This document shows, one piece after another, positions 35,743-50,470 of a stretch of 64,000 nt of DNA. The stretch lies in NCBI RefSeq assembly GCF_024585265.1, contig NZ_CP036533.1, positions 2,799,001 through 2,863,000 of the forward strand. Reading direction: 5' to 3'. Numbering within the stretch: the first letter of the stretch is position 1; every line of letters starts with the position of its first letter. The position numbers and the translations under genes are program-made. The DNA comes from Bradyrhizobium sp. WBAH42 (GTDB taxonomy: Bacteria > Pseudomonadota > Alphaproteobacteria > Rhizobiales > Xanthobacteraceae). The notes below the pieces were generated by a model. The model was not told the origin of the DNA, searched no databases, and saw only the letters and a list, made by a program, of their open reading frames with translations.

Positions 35743-38466
35743 ATGGTCCGAGAGCGCCGCGATCCCGAACAACGTCCGTCCCCGGAGGCCCTGCTGGAAG
35801 CGGCGCGCCGGGAGGAGAGCGCGAGCGGCAGGCTGAAGATCTTCGTCGGCGCCGCTCCCGGCGTCGGCAAGACCTACGAGATGCTGCAAAGCGCCCATGC
35901 CAAGCGCAAGGCCGGCATCGATGTCGTGGTCGGCTTCGTCGAGACCCATGGCCGCGCCGAGACCGAGGCGCTGGTGCGCGGCCTCGAAGTGGTGCCGCGC
36001 AAACGGCTGGACTACCGCGGCCAGATCGTCGAGGAGATGGACCTCGACGCGGTGATCGCGCGGCGGCCGCAGATTGCGCTGGTCGACGAGCTCGCCCACA
36101 CCAATGCGCCTCTTTGCCGCCACCCCAAGCGCTATCTCGACGTCGAGGAGCTGCTCTCGCACGGCATCGACGTCTACACCGCCGTCAACATCCAGCACAT
36201 CGAGAGCCTGAACGACGTCGTTGCCCAGATCACCCATGTCAGGGTGCGCGAAACCGTGCCGGATTCGGTGTTCGACCGTGCCGATGCGATCGAGCTGATC
36301 GACCTCACGCCAGACGACCTGATCCAGCGGCTGAAGGAGGGCAAGGTCTATGTGCCCAAGCAGGCCGAGCGGGCGCTGGAGCATTATTTCTCGCCGGGCA
36401 ACCTCACGGCGCTGCGTGAGCTCGCACTGCGGCGCACCGCCGAGCGGGTCGACGAGCAGCTGCTCAACCACATGCAGGCGAATGCGATTCCCGGGCCCTG
36501 GGCCGCGGGCGAACGCATCCTGGTCTGCGTCAGCGAGGATCCGCGCGCGGCCGGCCTCGTGCGCTACACCAAGCGGCTGGCCGACCGGCTCCATGCGCCG
36601 TTCACCGCGATCTCGATCGAGACGCGGCGATCGCTGCAATTGTCCGACGAGGAGCGGGATCGCCTGGCCGATACGCTGCGGCTCGCGGAATCGCTCGGCG
36701 GCGAGGCGCTGACCATTCCCGCCGTCGGCCGCCGCATCGCCGACGACGTCGTCAATTTCGCGCAAGGCAACAACGTCACCCAGATCGTGATCGGCAAGTC
36801 GACGCGCTCGCGCTGGTTCGAGATGACGCGCGGCTCCGTCGTGCACGATTTGGTGCGCCGTGCCGGCAACATCACCGTTCATGTCATCGCCGGTGACGAG
36901 CTGCCCGGCGAGGCCGCGCCCAAGATGGCGGTGCAGACCGCCGCACGATCCGAGCCGTTCGATCCCTTGCCTTATCTCAAGGCGCTTGGGATCGTGCTCG
37001 TGGGTCTCGGCGCGGCCAAGTTGATCCAACCTTATTTCGGCATCGAGAACGTCGACCTGGTGCTGCTGACCGCGGTGGTCGCGGTGGCCGTGCGCTATGG
37101 CCTGTGGCCGTCGCTGCTGGCGACCGTAGCGGCCTCGCTGTCCTACAATTTCTTCTTCCTGCCGCCGATCTACACTTTCACGATCACCGACCCGACCAAT
37201 GTCGCCGCCTTCGTGCTGTTCCTGGTGGTGGCGATGATCGTCTCCAATGTGGCGGCGCGCGTGCGCATCCAGGCCGACACCGCGATCGGCCGGATCAGGA
37301 TGACCGAGCAGCTCTATGCCTTCAGCCGCAAGCTCGCCGGCACCGCCACGCTCGACGACGTCTTGTGGGCGAGCGCCTACCAGACCGCATTGATGCTCAA
37401 GGTCCGCGTGGTGCTGTTGTTGCCGGATGAAGGCCTGCTCACGGTGAAATCAGGCTATCCGCCCGAGGACGAGCTCGACCAAGCCGATCTCGCTGCCGCC
37501 AATTGGGCCTGGAGCAACGATCGCCCCGCCGGCCGCGGCTCGGACACCTTGCCCGGCGCAAAACGGCTGTTCCTGCCGATGCGCACCGGGCGCGGCCCGA
37601 TCGGCGTGATCGGCATCGACAACGACCGCACCGGCCCGCTGCTGACGCCGGACCAGCGCCGGCTGCTCGATGCGCTGGTCGACCAGGGCGCGCTCGCGAT
37701 CGAGCGCGTGCTGCTGGTCGAGGACATGGACCGCGTCAAGCGCACCGTCGAATCCGAGCGGCTGCGCTCGGCACTGTTGACCTCGATCTCGCACGATCTG
37801 AAGACGCCGCTGGCCTCGGTGTTGGGCGCAGCCTCGACCATGCGCGATCTCGCCGGTGCGCTCTCCGACACCGAGAAGCGTGACCTGCTCGCCACCGTGA
37901 TCGACGAATCCGAGCGGCTCAACCGCTTCATCGCCAATCTGCTCGACATGACCAAGCTCGAATCCGGCGCCATCGTGCCCAACACGGCGCTGCACGATCT
38001 CGGCGAAATCGTGGGCAGCGCGCTACGGCGCGCGAGCAAGATCCTGACCGCCCACAAGGTCGAGCTGGCGCTGGCCGCCGATCTGCCGATGCTCCAGCTC
38101 GATGCCGTGCTGTTCGAGCAGGTGCTGTTCAATCTGCTCGACAACGCCGCCAAGTACGCGCCACCCGACACCACGATCTCGATCCACGGCCGGCGCGACG
38201 GTGCTCATGTCGTGCTCGAGATCGCCGACGAGGGTGCTGGCATTCCGGCGGACGAGCTCGAGAGCGTGTTCGACAAGTTCTATCGCGTGCAGAAGGGCGA
38301 TCACGTCCGTCCCGGCACCGGGCTCGGGCTTGCCATCTCCCGCGGCTTCGTTGAAGCGATGCGCGGCACGATCTCCGCTGCCAATCGCAGCGAGCGAAGC
38401 GGCGCGGTGCTCACCGTTCGCCTGCCGGTTCCGGCAGAGAACCACGCATTGGATACCGCCGCATGA
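35743..38466 (+). CDS. kdpD: Sensor histidine kinase KdpD
   Basis: KdpD senses low potassium/high ionic strength and phosphorylates KdpE. The 907-residue protein has the N-terminal KdpD domain with a Walker A (GAAPGVGKT) and the HTNAPLCRHPKR segment. A USP-like domain (ILVCVSEDPRAAG) follows, then four membrane segments starting at about residue 410, and a GAF-like domain. The kinase has the phospho-acceptor His at residue 684 (SISHDLKTPLAS) and N, G1 and G2 boxes (LDNAAKYAP, DEGAGI, GTGLGLAI). All parts appear intact. Its stop overlaps the kdpE start by 4 bases. Confidence 0.96.
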   Translation: MVRERRDPEQRPSPEALLEAARREESASGRLKIFVGAAPGVGKTYEMLQSAHAKRKAGIDVVVGFVETHGRAETEALVRGLEVVPRKRLDYRGQIVEEMDLDAVIARRPQIALVDELAHTNAPLCRHPKRYLDVEELLSHGIDVYTAVNIQHIESLNDVVAQITHVRVRETVPDSVFDRADAIELIDLTPDDLIQRLKEGKVYVPKQAERALEHYFSPGNLTALRELALRRTAERVDEQLLNHMQANAIPGPWAAGERILVCVSEDPRAAGLVRYTKRLADRLHAPFTAISIETRRSLQLSDEERDRLADTLRLAESLGGEALTIPAVGRRIADDVVNFAQGNNVTQIVIGKSTRSRWFEMTRGSVVHDLVRRAGNITVHVIAGDELPGEAAPKMAVQTAARSEPFDPLPYLKALGIVLVGLGAAKLIQPYFGIENVDLVLLTAVVAVAVRYGLWPSLLATVAASLSYNFFFLPPIYTFTITDPTNVAAFVLFLVVAMIVSNVAARVRIQADTAIGRIRMTEQLYAFSRKLAGTATLDDVLWASAYQTALMLKVRVVLLLPDEGLLTVKSGYPPEDELDQADLAAANWAWSNDRPAGRGSDTLPGAKRLFLPMRTGRGPIGVIGIDNDRTGPLLTPDQRRLLDALVDQGALAIERVLLVEDMDRVKRTVESERLRSALLTSISHDLKTPLASVLGAASTMRDLAGALSDTEKRDLLATVIDESERLNRFIANLLDMTKLESGAIVPNTALHDLGEIVGSALRRASKILTAHKVELALAADLPMLQLDAVLFEQVLFNLLDNAAKYAPPDTTISIHGRRDGAHVVLEIADEGAGIPADELESVFDKFYRVQKGDHVRPGTGLGLAISRGFVEAMRGTISAANRSERSGAVLTVRLPVPAENHALDTAA

Positions 38467-39152
38467 GCGCCGCTCCGATCAAGGTCCTGGTCATCGACGA
38501 CGAGCCGCCGATCCGCAAATTGCTGCGGATGGGGCTGACAACGCAGGGCTATGACATCCTGGAAGCGCCGAACGGCAAGACGGCGCTGGAGAAGCTCGAC
38601 GAGGAGCCGGCGCTGATCATCCTCGATCTCGGACTGCCCGACGTTCAGGGCCATGAGCTGCTCCGCACCATCCGCGCCCGCAACGAAGGGGTGCCGATCG
38701 TGGTGCTGTCGAGCCGCGGCGACGAAGCCGGCAAGGTCCAGGCGCTCGATCTCGGCGCCGACGATTATCTGACCAAGCCGTTCGGGATGGAGGAGCTCCT
38801 GGCGCGCCTGCGCGCCGCGTTGCGCCACCAGCTTCAGGTCAAGGGCGAGCGTCCGGTTTTCCGCACCGGCGATCTCTCGGTCGATCTCGTCCGCCGCATC
38901 GTCAAGGTCGGCGAGCGCGAGGTGAAACTCTCGCCGAAGGAATATGATCTCCTGCGCGTGCTGGTGCAGCACGCCGGCAAGGTGCTCACCCACCGCTTCC
39001 TGCTGAAAGAGCTCTGGGACGAACTGACCGACGCGCAATATCTGCGCGTCTATGTCCGCCAGCTCCGCCAGAAGATCGAAGCCGATCCGGAGCGGCCGCA
39101 ATACGTGCTGACGGAAACCGGGATCGGGTATCGGCTGAAGGCGGGGGATTAG
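38463..39152 (+). CDS. kdpE: Response regulator KdpE
   Basis: KdpE is an OmpR-type regulator that activates kdp transcription when phosphorylated by KdpD. The 229-residue protein has a receiver domain (VIDDEPPIRKLL, phospho-acceptor Asp in LIILDLGLPD, conserved Lys in YLTKPFG). A winged-helix DNA-binding domain follows (SPKEYDLLRVLVQHAGKVLTH through VYVRQLRQKIE). The ATG at 38463 overlaps the kdpD stop (ATGA), so the two are coupled. It closes the operon; two palindromic repeats lie downstream. Confidence 0.96.
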   Translation: MSAAPIKVLVIDDEPPIRKLLRMGLTTQGYDILEAPNGKTALEKLDEEPALIILDLGLPDVQGHELLRTIRARNEGVPIVVLSSRGDEAGKVQALDLGADDYLTKPFGMEELLARLRAALRHQLQVKGERPVFRTGDLSVDLVRRIVKVGEREVKLSPKEYDLLRVLVQHAGKVLTHRFLLKELWDELTDAQYLRVYVRQLRQKIEADPERPQYVLTETGIGYRLKAGD

Positions 39153-39166
39153 CGTTCCACAGACCC

Positions 39167-39257
39167 CGTAGGGTGGGCAAAGGCGCAACGCGCCGTGCCC
39201 ACCATTCTCTCGATTTCGATAAAGGTGGTGGGCACGCTTCGCTTTGCCCACCCTACG
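39167..39257. repeat. Palindromic intergenic repeat, family D, copy 1
   Basis: CGTAGGGTGGGCAAAG at the left is mirrored by CTTTGCCCACCCTACG at the right, with an inner GTGCCCACC/GGTGGGCAC pair. The second copy lies at 43074-43162. Located just downstream of kdpE. Confidence 0.88.
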
Positions 39258-39273
39258 ATATCTCTCTCCACAT

Positions 39274-39360
39274 CGTCATTGCGAGCGCAGCGAAGCAATC
39301 CAGAGTCCCGCCGCGGAGGCGGTCTGGATTGCTTCGTCGCAAGGGCTCCTCGCAATGACG
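39274..39360. repeat. Palindromic intergenic repeat, family A, copy 4
   Basis: Arms CGTCATTGCGAGCGCAGCG and AAGCAATCCAGA are mirrored by TCTGGATTGCTT and CGCAATGACG. It lies between the convergent kdpE and ku genes, back to back with a family D repeat, and may form a bidirectional transcript end. Confidence 0.86.
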
Positions 39361-39370
39361 CCGGTGTAAA

Positions 39371-40249
39371 CTAGCCCGCCTTCCTGTGCCGCGCCGTCGA
39401 CCGGTGCGCCTTCTTCGGAGCGTGCCGCCGCCCCGTCGCGCGGCGCGCATGCGACTTCGCCGCCGTCTTCTTGCCGCCCTTCAGGCTCTGCTTCAGTGCG
39501 TCCATCAGGCTGACGACGTTGCTCGGCCGCTCCTCGGGCTCGGGCAGCTCGATCTTCTTGCCGCTGGCCTTGCGCTTCACCAAGGCCTTCAGCGCGTCCT
39601 CGTATTCGTCCTTGAACTTGCTGGGGTCGAAATGCGCCGCCTTGGTCTGCAGGATGTGGCCGGCGAGCTCGACCATGTCCTTGGTGATCTTCGGGCTCTT
39701 GATGTCGTCGAAGAACTGGTCCTCCTCGCGCAGCTCGTAAGGGAAGCGCAGCGTGGTGCCGAGCAGGCCCTTGCCGAGCGGCTCGATCGCCATGACGTGC
39801 TCGCGGTTGGTCAGAACGATCTTGGCGAGCGCGACGCGTTCCTGGTCCTTCATCGCGTCGCGGATCACCGCGAACGCATCGGCCGCCGCCTTGCCGTCGG
39901 GCGCGATGAAATAGGGATGGTTGAGAAAGCGCTGATCGATCTCCTCGCGCGGCACGAAGCTCTCGATGTCGATGGTATGGTTGCTCTCGATCTGGACCGC
40001 CTCGAGCTCCTCCGGCTCGATCTCGACGTACTTGCCCTTGCGCAGCTCGTAGCCGCGGCCCTTCTGGTCGCTCTCGACGACGTCACCGGTCTCGGAATCG
40101 ATCATCTGCTGCTTGAGCCGGTTCCCGGTCTCGCGGTTGATCAGGTGAAACCGCGTCTTCTCGGCCGCGGTGGTTGCCGGATAAAGCACGACCGGGCAAC
40201 TGACCAACGACAGCTTCAACGTTCCCTTCCAATAGGCGCGCGGGGCCAT
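39371..40249 (-). CDS. ku: Ku protein for non-homologous end joining
   Basis: Bacterial Ku is a homodimeric ring that binds DNA ends and recruits LigD. The 292-residue protein opens with the family signature YWKGTLKLSLVSCPV and LINRETGNRLKQQMID. The conserved core MVELAGHILQ is present. The C-terminal 40 residues are rich in Lys, Arg and His, a basic extension known to help DNA binding and threading in some Ku proteins. I chose the ATG at 40249; the longer frame runs into the divergent ligD region. It is divergent from ligD across 118 bases. Confidence 0.95.
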   Translation of the reverse strand: MAPRAYWKGTLKLSLVSCPVVLYPATTAAEKTRFHLINRETGNRLKQQMIDSETGDVVESDQKGRGYELRKGKYVEIEPEELEAVQIESNHTIDIESFVPREEIDQRFLNHPYFIAPDGKAAADAFAVIRDAMKDQERVALAKIVLTNREHVMAIEPLGKGLLGTTLRFPYELREEDQFFDDIKSPKITKDMVELAGHILQTKAAHFDPSKFKDEYEDALKALVKRKASGKKIELPEPEERPSNVVSLMDALKQSLKGGKKTAAKSHARRATGRRHAPKKAHRSTARHRKAG

Positions 40250-40367
40250 TCCATTCTCCAGCGTTTTCAAGGCGTTTTGGAACCCCAACCGTCCCATCGG
40301 GTTTTGGTTCCGGGCGGGACTTTCGCCGTGATAGGCTTTGAGTGCCGAACGAGAAGCGGGACCGGTC

Positions 40368-43043
40368 GTGCTGCAAAAACTTTCCACTTACCGACAGAAG
40401 CGAGACTTCGAGAAAACGCCGGAGCCATCGGGCAAGTCCGCCGTGGCGCCATCGAAACAGCGGCGCTTCGTGATCCAGAAGCATGATGCGAGCCGGCTGC
40501 ATTACGATCTCAGGCTCGAATTCGACGGCGTGTTCAAGTCCTGGGCGGTGACGAAGGGGCCCTCGCTCGATCCCCATGACAAGCGGCTCGCGGTCGAGGT
40601 CGAGGACCATCCGCTCGATTATGGCGATTTCGAAGGCACGATTCCGGAAGGCCAATACGGCGGCGGCACCGTGATGCTGTGGGACCGCGGCACCTGGGAC
40701 TCGGACGATCCGGAAGCCGGCTTCAAGAAGGGCGATCTGAAGTTCACGCTCCACGGCGACAAGCTGCAGGGTAGCTGGGTCCTGGTGCGGATGCGCAACC
40801 GCGGCGGCGAGAAGCGGACCAACTGGCTCCTGATCAAGCATCGTGACGAAGATGCTCGCGAAGGTGCGGACAACGACATTCTCGAGCAGGACAAGTCTGT
40901 CGCCTCCGGCCGCACCATGGAGCAGATCGCCGCGGGCAAGGGCCGCGCGCCGAAGCCGTTCATGCTGGCCAAGGCCACCAAGGGCAAGGCCGACGCAGTC
41001 TGGCAGTCCAATCGTGCCGAGGAGACGAAAGGACGCACGGTGAAGCCGGCGCCGCGCACCGCGTTGAAGGCCGGCAAAGCGGCGAAGACAAGTGCCACGA
41101 CCGCGACGAGCGCCAAGAAGGTGTCGGAGATGCCGGATTTCGTTGCGCCGCAGCTCTGCACGCTGGTCGAGCGGCCGCCCGGAGACGAGGGCTGGTGCCA
41201 CGAGATCAAGTTCGACGGCTATCGCGTTCAGCTCCGGGTCGAGGACGGCGAGGCGACGCTGAAGACCCGCAAGGGTCTCGACTGGACGAGCAAGTTCGCC
41301 TCCATCGCCGAGGAGGCGGCCGCGCTGCCGGACGTGATGATCGACGGCGAGATCGTCGCGCTCGACCATAACGGTGCGCCGAACTTCTCCTCGCTGCAAG
41401 CGGCCCTGTCCGACGGCAAGACCGACGACCTGATTTTCTTTGCCTTCGATCTGCTGTTCGCGGAGAACGAGGATTGCCGCCGCCTGCCGCTCAGCGAACG
41501 CAAGGCCCGGCTGAAGCAGCTGCTCGGCCAGCGCAAGCGGAAATCGAGCCAGCTCCGCTATGTCGAGCATTTCGAGAGCGGCGGCGATGCCGTGCTGCAA
41601 TCGGCCTGCAAGCTCGAGCTCGAAGGCGTGGTGTCGAAGAAGCTGAACGCGCCCTATCGCTCGGGGCGCACCGAGAGCTGGGTCAAGTCGAAATGCCGCG
41701 CCGGCCATGAGGTGGTGATCGGCGGCTACAAGACCACCAACGGCAAATTCCGCTCGCTGATGGCAGGCGTGCAGCGCGGCGATCATCTCGCCTTCGTCGG
41801 CATGGTCGGCACCGGCTTTGGCGCGGACAAGGTCAAGCGCCTCATGCCGTCTCTCAAGGCCATGGAGGTCAAGGAGAGCCCATTCGGCGGCAAGAACGCG
41901 CCGAAGAAGACGCGGGACGTGCACTGGCTGAAGCCGGAGCTCGTCGCCGAGATCGAGTTCGCGGGCTTCACCGCCGACGGCAATATTCGTCAGGCGGCGT
42001 TCAAGGGCTTGCGGCAGGACAAGCCGGCCGAGGAAGTCCAGGCCGAGACGCCCGTCGATACCGAGCTCGCCGAGCCCCGGGCCAGGAAGGCGGCGCGCAC
42101 GAAGGCGGGCGGACGAGCGAAGCAGACCGCTCAAAATGCCGAGGTCATGGGCGTCGTCATCTCCAAGCCGGACAAGGAGCTCTGGCCGGACGACGGCGAT
42201 GGTGGCGCCGTCACCAAGCTGGACCTTGCCCGCTATCTCGAAGCCGTCGGCGAATGGATGATCGCGCATCTCAAGGGCCGGCCATGCTCGCTGATCCGTG
42301 CGCCCGACGGCATCAAGGGCGAGTGCTTCTTCCAGCGCCATGCGATGCAGGGGACGTCGAACCTTCTGGAGCTCGCGCGGGTCTCCGGCGACCGCAAGCC
42401 CTATCTTCAGATCGACCGGATCGAAGGGCTCGCCGCGGTGGCGCAGATCGGCGGCGTCGAGCTGCATCCGTGGAACTGCGCGCCCTATGCCTATGACACC
42501 CCGGGCCGGCTGGTGTTCGACCTCGATCCCGCGCCCGACGTCGACTTCGCCGACGTCGTCGAGGCGGCCAAGGAGATGCGGCAGCGGCTCGCCGACATCG
42601 GCATGGACAGCTTCTGCAAGACCACGGGCGGCAAGGGCCTGCACGTCGTGGTGCCACTGCTTCATGGCGCGCGCGACAAGGTGAGCTGGAAGGAGGCCAA
42701 GGCCTTTGCGCAAGGCGTCTGCCAGTGGATGGCGGACGATGATCCCGAACGCTATCTGCTCAACATGTCGAAGAAGCTGCGCAAGGGAAAGATCTTCCTG
42801 GATTATCTGCGCAACGACCGCATGTCGACGGCGGTGGCCCCGTTGTCGCCGCGAGCCCGCGCCGGGGCCACGGTCTCGATGCCGCTGACCTGGGCGCAGG
42901 TGAAGAGCGATCTCGATCCCAAGCGATACACGCTACGCACCGTGCCGGCCCTGCTGGCGCGATCGAAGGCGTGGGAGGGTTATGACGATGCCGCCGCATC
43001 GATCAAGGCGGCGATGAAGAAGCTGGCAGGGAAGGTGAAGTAG
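40368..43043 (+). CDS. ligD: ATP-dependent DNA ligase D (NHEJ, PE-LIG-POL)
   Basis: LigD processes and seals double-strand breaks with Ku. From the GTG at 40368 the protein has 891 residues. The N-terminal 3'-phosphoesterase domain ([18 protein letters not shown], about residues 35-170) comes first. The ligase domain follows, with the adenylated lysine K281 in EIKFDGYR. The C-terminal primase/polymerase domain has catalytic aspartates D718 and D720 in FDLDPAPD. Linkers between domains are Lys/Ala-rich. A TTG at 40338 is an alternative start. All catalytic motifs look intact. Confidence 0.94.
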   Translation: MLQKLSTYRQKRDFEKTPEPSGKSAVAPSKQRRFVIQKHDASRLHYDLRLEFDGVFKSWAVTKGPSLDPHDKRLAVEVEDHPLDYGDFEGTIPEGQYGGGTVMLWDRGTWDSDDPEAGFKKGDLKFTLHGDKLQGSWVLVRMRNRGGEKRTNWLLIKHRDEDAREGADNDILEQDKSVASGRTMEQIAAGKGRAPKPFMLAKATKGKADAVWQSNRAEETKGRTVKPAPRTALKAGKAAKTSATTATSAKKVSEMPDFVAPQLCTLVERPPGDEGWCHEIKFDGYRVQLRVEDGEATLKTRKGLDWTSKFASIAEEAAALPDVMIDGEIVALDHNGAPNFSSLQAALSDGKTDDLIFFAFDLLFAENEDCRRLPLSERKARLKQLLGQRKRKSSQLRYVEHFESGGDAVLQSACKLELEGVVSKKLNAPYRSGRTESWVKSKCRAGHEVVIGGYKTTNGKFRSLMAGVQRGDHLAFVGMVGTGFGADKVKRLMPSLKAMEVKESPFGGKNAPKKTRDVHWLKPELVAEIEFAGFTADGNIRQAAFKGLRQDKPAEEVQAETPVDTELAEPRARKAARTKAGGRAKQTAQNAEVMGVVISKPDKELWPDDGDGGAVTKLDLARYLEAVGEWMIAHLKGRPCSLIRAPDGIKGECFFQRHAMQGTSNLLELARVSGDRKPYLQIDRIEGLAAVAQIGGVELHPWNCAPYAYDTPGRLVFDLDPAPDVDFADVVEAAKEMRQRLADIGMDSFCKTTGGKGLHVVVPLLHGARDKVSWKEAKAFAQGVCQWMADDDPERYLLNMSKKLRKGKIFLDYLRNDRMSTAVAPLSPRARAGATVSMPLTWAQVKSDLDPKRYTLRTVPALLARSKAWEGYDDAAASIKAAMKKLAGKVK

Positions 43044-43073
43044 GTCGTCGCTGTTGCGACGAAGGCGGGTGCC

Positions 43074-43162
43074 GTAGGGTGGGCAAAGCGAAGCGTGCCC
43101 ACCACCTGCTTTCGTTCGAGCGATGAGGTGGGCACGGCGCGCCGCGCCTTTGCCCACCCTAC
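43074..43162. repeat. Palindromic intergenic repeat, family D, copy 2
   Basis: GTAGGGTGGGCAAAG at the left is mirrored by CTTTGCCCACCCTAC at the right with GTGCCCACC/GGTGGGCAC inside, as in the copy at 39167-39257. It lies between the convergent ligD and DUF3309 genes. Confidence 0.87.
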
Positions 43163-43173
43163 CAAGTCTGCAT

Positions 43174-43338
43174 CTAGATCCTACCCATCAGCAGAAGGAT
43201 CAGCAGAATGACGATGACAAGCCCGAGGCCGCCGCCGCCGTAATAGCCGGTGCCGTAGAACGGCCCGCCGCCGATGCCGCTGAAGCCGCCGAGCAGGGCG
43301 ATGATCAAAATGATCAGAATGATCGTGCCGATTGACAT
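43174..43338 (-). CDS. DUF3309-type small membrane protein
   Basis: The 54-residue product opens with MSIGTIILIILIIALLGGF, then a Gly/Tyr-rich middle, and ends with VILLILLLMGRI. The two hydrophobic stretches around a glycine-rich loop and the LLLMGRI end are what I recall for DUF3309. It is probably a stress-related inner-membrane microprotein of unknown job. The ATG at 43338 has GGAGGAG upstream; the longer frame to 43458 is not supported. Confidence 0.82.
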   Translation of the reverse strand: MSIGTIILIILIIALLGGFSGIGGGPFYGTGYYGGGGLGLVIVILLILLLMGRI

Positions 43339-43399
43339 GCGAATCTCCTCCAGCCCTTTGTTCAAAGGGTCGTTGCAACCTGTCCCGTTGTGCGGGGGC

Positions 43400-43424
43400 A
43401 ACTTGCCGCAGGTTGTAAAGTTCC
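43400..43424 (-). promoter_or_regulatory. Possible EcfG-type (general stress) promoter of the DUF3309 gene
   Basis: On the minus strand GGAAC (43424-43420) is followed after 16 bases by AGTT (43403-43400), close to the GGAAC-N16/17-CGTT pattern of alphaproteobacterial EcfG sigma factors. It would give a leader of about 50 bases before the ATG at 43338. Confidence 0.35.
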
Positions 43425-43517
43425 GGCTTTGAAACACGGACGGGGGATCAACTTGCATGGAACCTTTGTTGGTCGACCTGACATGATTATGTGGAGTTAG
43501 TCAGAAGAGGCAGGACC

Positions 43518-43835
43518 ATGTCAGCACCGCTCGTCGTCTCAATTCCGCATCGTCTCGGCCGTGAGGAGGCGGTGCGCCGGCTGAAGACTGGGCTTGGCCG
43601 CGCCGCAGCAAGCATTCCCGTGATGCAGGTCGAGGAGGAACGCTGGAGCGGCGACACCATGAATTTCCGCATCCGCGCGCTCGGCCAGGTCGCGACCGGG
43701 CAGGTCGATGTCGCCGACGATCAGGTCCGGGTCGAGGTGGTGCTGCCCTGGCTGTTGCAGCGCTTTGCCGAGATGGCGCAGGCGACGATCAGGAAGCGCG
43801 GCCAATTGCTGCTGACCAAAGATGGGGGGAAGTGA
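43518..43835 (+). CDS. Polyhydroxyalkanoic-acid system family protein
   Basis: The 105-residue protein begins LVVSIPHRLGREEAVRRLKTG and has a compact alpha/beta pattern with WSGDTMNFRIRALGQVATGQ, which I recognise as the PHA granule-region family (PHA_gran_rgn). Its role is taken to be with polyhydroxyalkanoate granules, but biochemical proof for the family is limited. The start at 43518 has AGAGGCAGG upstream. Its stop lies 2 bases from the stop of the convergent treY gene, leaving no room for a terminator. Confidence 0.72.
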   Translation: MSAPLVVSIPHRLGREEAVRRLKTGLGRAAASIPVMQVEEERWSGDTMNFRIRALGQVATGQVDVADDQVRVEVVLPWLLQRFAEMAQATIRKRGQLLLTKDGGK

Positions 43836-43837
43836 CC

Positions 43838-46639
<2,802 letters not shown>

Positions 46640-46640
46640 C

Positions 46641-48388
46641 CTAACCTCCGAGGCGCCAGATCACCGACCAGGGCGGGAGCCGCTCGCCGGATCCGCCGCC
46701 CCAGATCGGCGTGCCCGCGCTGACGCTGGAGGTGATCTCGTGATCGGACAGATTGGCGACAAGGCGCAATGTCGAGCCGTCGCCCATGCGCCAATGCGCG
46801 GTGAGGAGGCCGTTGTCGGCCGCCTGGGCATCACCGAAGCTTGTGCCTTTCAGCCGCGGCATGACCTGCTTGCGACGGACGCCGAGCAGCTCTCGCACCA
46901 GCCCAAGCCGCGCATCGTGTTGCGGCGTGCGGCCGGTCCAGTCGAGCACGGCCGATTGCAGCGTTGCCGGATCGAGCGGGTCGGGCACCTCGTCGCCGTA
47001 TTTCTCGTACGCCCAGGCATATTCCCGCTTGCGCCCCGTGCGCACGGCATCGGCGAGTCCGCCCTGGAAATCGCAGAAGAACGGGAAGGGGACCGTCGAG
47101 CCCCATTCCTCGCCCTGAAACAGCATCGGCACCATAGGCGCGAGCAGGGTGACCGCGAGCGCGGCCTCGATCTGCTTTGGCGATGCCAGACTTTCCAGCC
47201 GCTCGCCGAGTGGACGATTGCCGATCTGGTCGTGGTTCTGCAGGAAATTGACGAAGGTGGCCGGCGGCAGCTGGCCGCTCGGCTCGCCGCGCGGCTTCTT
47301 GCCCCAGAACTCCGAGATCTCGCCCTGATAGACGAAGCCGGAGGCGAGCGCGCGCGCCAGGTCCATGCGCGGCGTTTGGTAGTCGCCATAGTAACCGGCA
47401 TGCTCGCTGGTCAGCATCACGTGCCAGACGTGATGATAGTCGTCGTTCCACTGCCCGCGATATTTGCCGTTCGGCGGCTCCTGCGCAGCGTCGAGCAGGC
47501 TGGCGCGATTGTCGCCGTTCTCCAGCACGAGATGGATGTGGCGTCCCGTAGCCTTGGCGAGCTCGCCGGCGGCAACGCTGAGGTCCTGCAGCATGGACTG
47601 CTCGCCCGGGATAGCCATGATGTGATTGGCGGCGTCGAGCCTGAGGCCGTCGAAGCGGTAGTCGGCGAGCCAGGACAACGCGTTCTCGACGGCGAAGGCG
47701 CGCACTTGCGGCACGCGATAATCGATCGCACTGCCCCACGGCGTGTGCGCATCGGTGAAGAAGGTCGGTGCGTAGCGGCCGAGGTAATTTCCTTCCGGTC
47801 CGAAATGATTGTAGACGACGTCGAGGAACACCATCAGCCCGCGCAGATGCGCCTCGTCGATCAGCGTCTTCAGGTCTTCGGGCCGGCCATAGGCACTGTC
47901 CGGCGCGTACCACAGCACGCCGTCATAGCCCCAGCCGCGGCGTCCCGCGAAATCGGCGAGCGGCATCAATTCCAGCGCCGTGATGCCGGTCGCGGCGAGA
48001 TGATCGAGCTTGTCGATCATGGCGCGATAGGTGCCTTCCGGCGTGAAGGTGCCGACATGGGTCTCGACCAGCACCGTCTCTTCCCAGGGACGGCCGCGCC
48101 AATCGCGCGCGCGCCAGGCGAAGTTATCGTGATCGATCACCTCGCTCGGGCCGAACACGTCCTCGGGCTGGAAGGCCGAAGCGGGATCCGGCACGTCGAT
48201 GTCGTCGTCGATCCTGAACTTGTATTTGCTGCCGGCGGCGAGGCCGGCGATCTCGGCGACGTACCAGCCGTCCTGCCGGCGCTGCATCGCGTGCCTGCGG
48301 TCGAGCAGGAGATCGACGCGGCGCGCGGCCGGTGCCCACAGCCGGAACGACACGCCGTCCTTGGTCGGCCTCGCCCCGAAGGATGGCC

Positions 48389-48392
<4 letters not shown>
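46641..48392 (-). CDS. treZ: Malto-oligosyltrehalose trehalohydrolase
   Basis: TreZ cleaves trehalose from the TreY product. From the ATG at 48392 the protein has 583 residues. A beta-sandwich N-domain (VSFRLWAPAARRVDLLL) precedes the GH13 barrel with VVYNHFGPEGNYL, the nucleophile in FDGLRLDAANHI, Glu in IHLVLENGDN and the NHDQIGNR motif. All three catalytic carboxylates appear present. The start overlaps the glgX stop by 4 bases (48389-48392), so translation is coupled. The longer frame upstream to 48851 is a shadow in glgX. Confidence 0.94.
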
Positions 48393-50467
<2,075 letters not shown>

Positions 50468-50470
50468 CGA

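Noticed and set aside
40083..42713. An 876-residue open frame opposite ligD
   Set aside because: LigD on the plus strand carries all catalytic motifs; the antisense product is Leu/Arg/Glu/His-rich with no family features.
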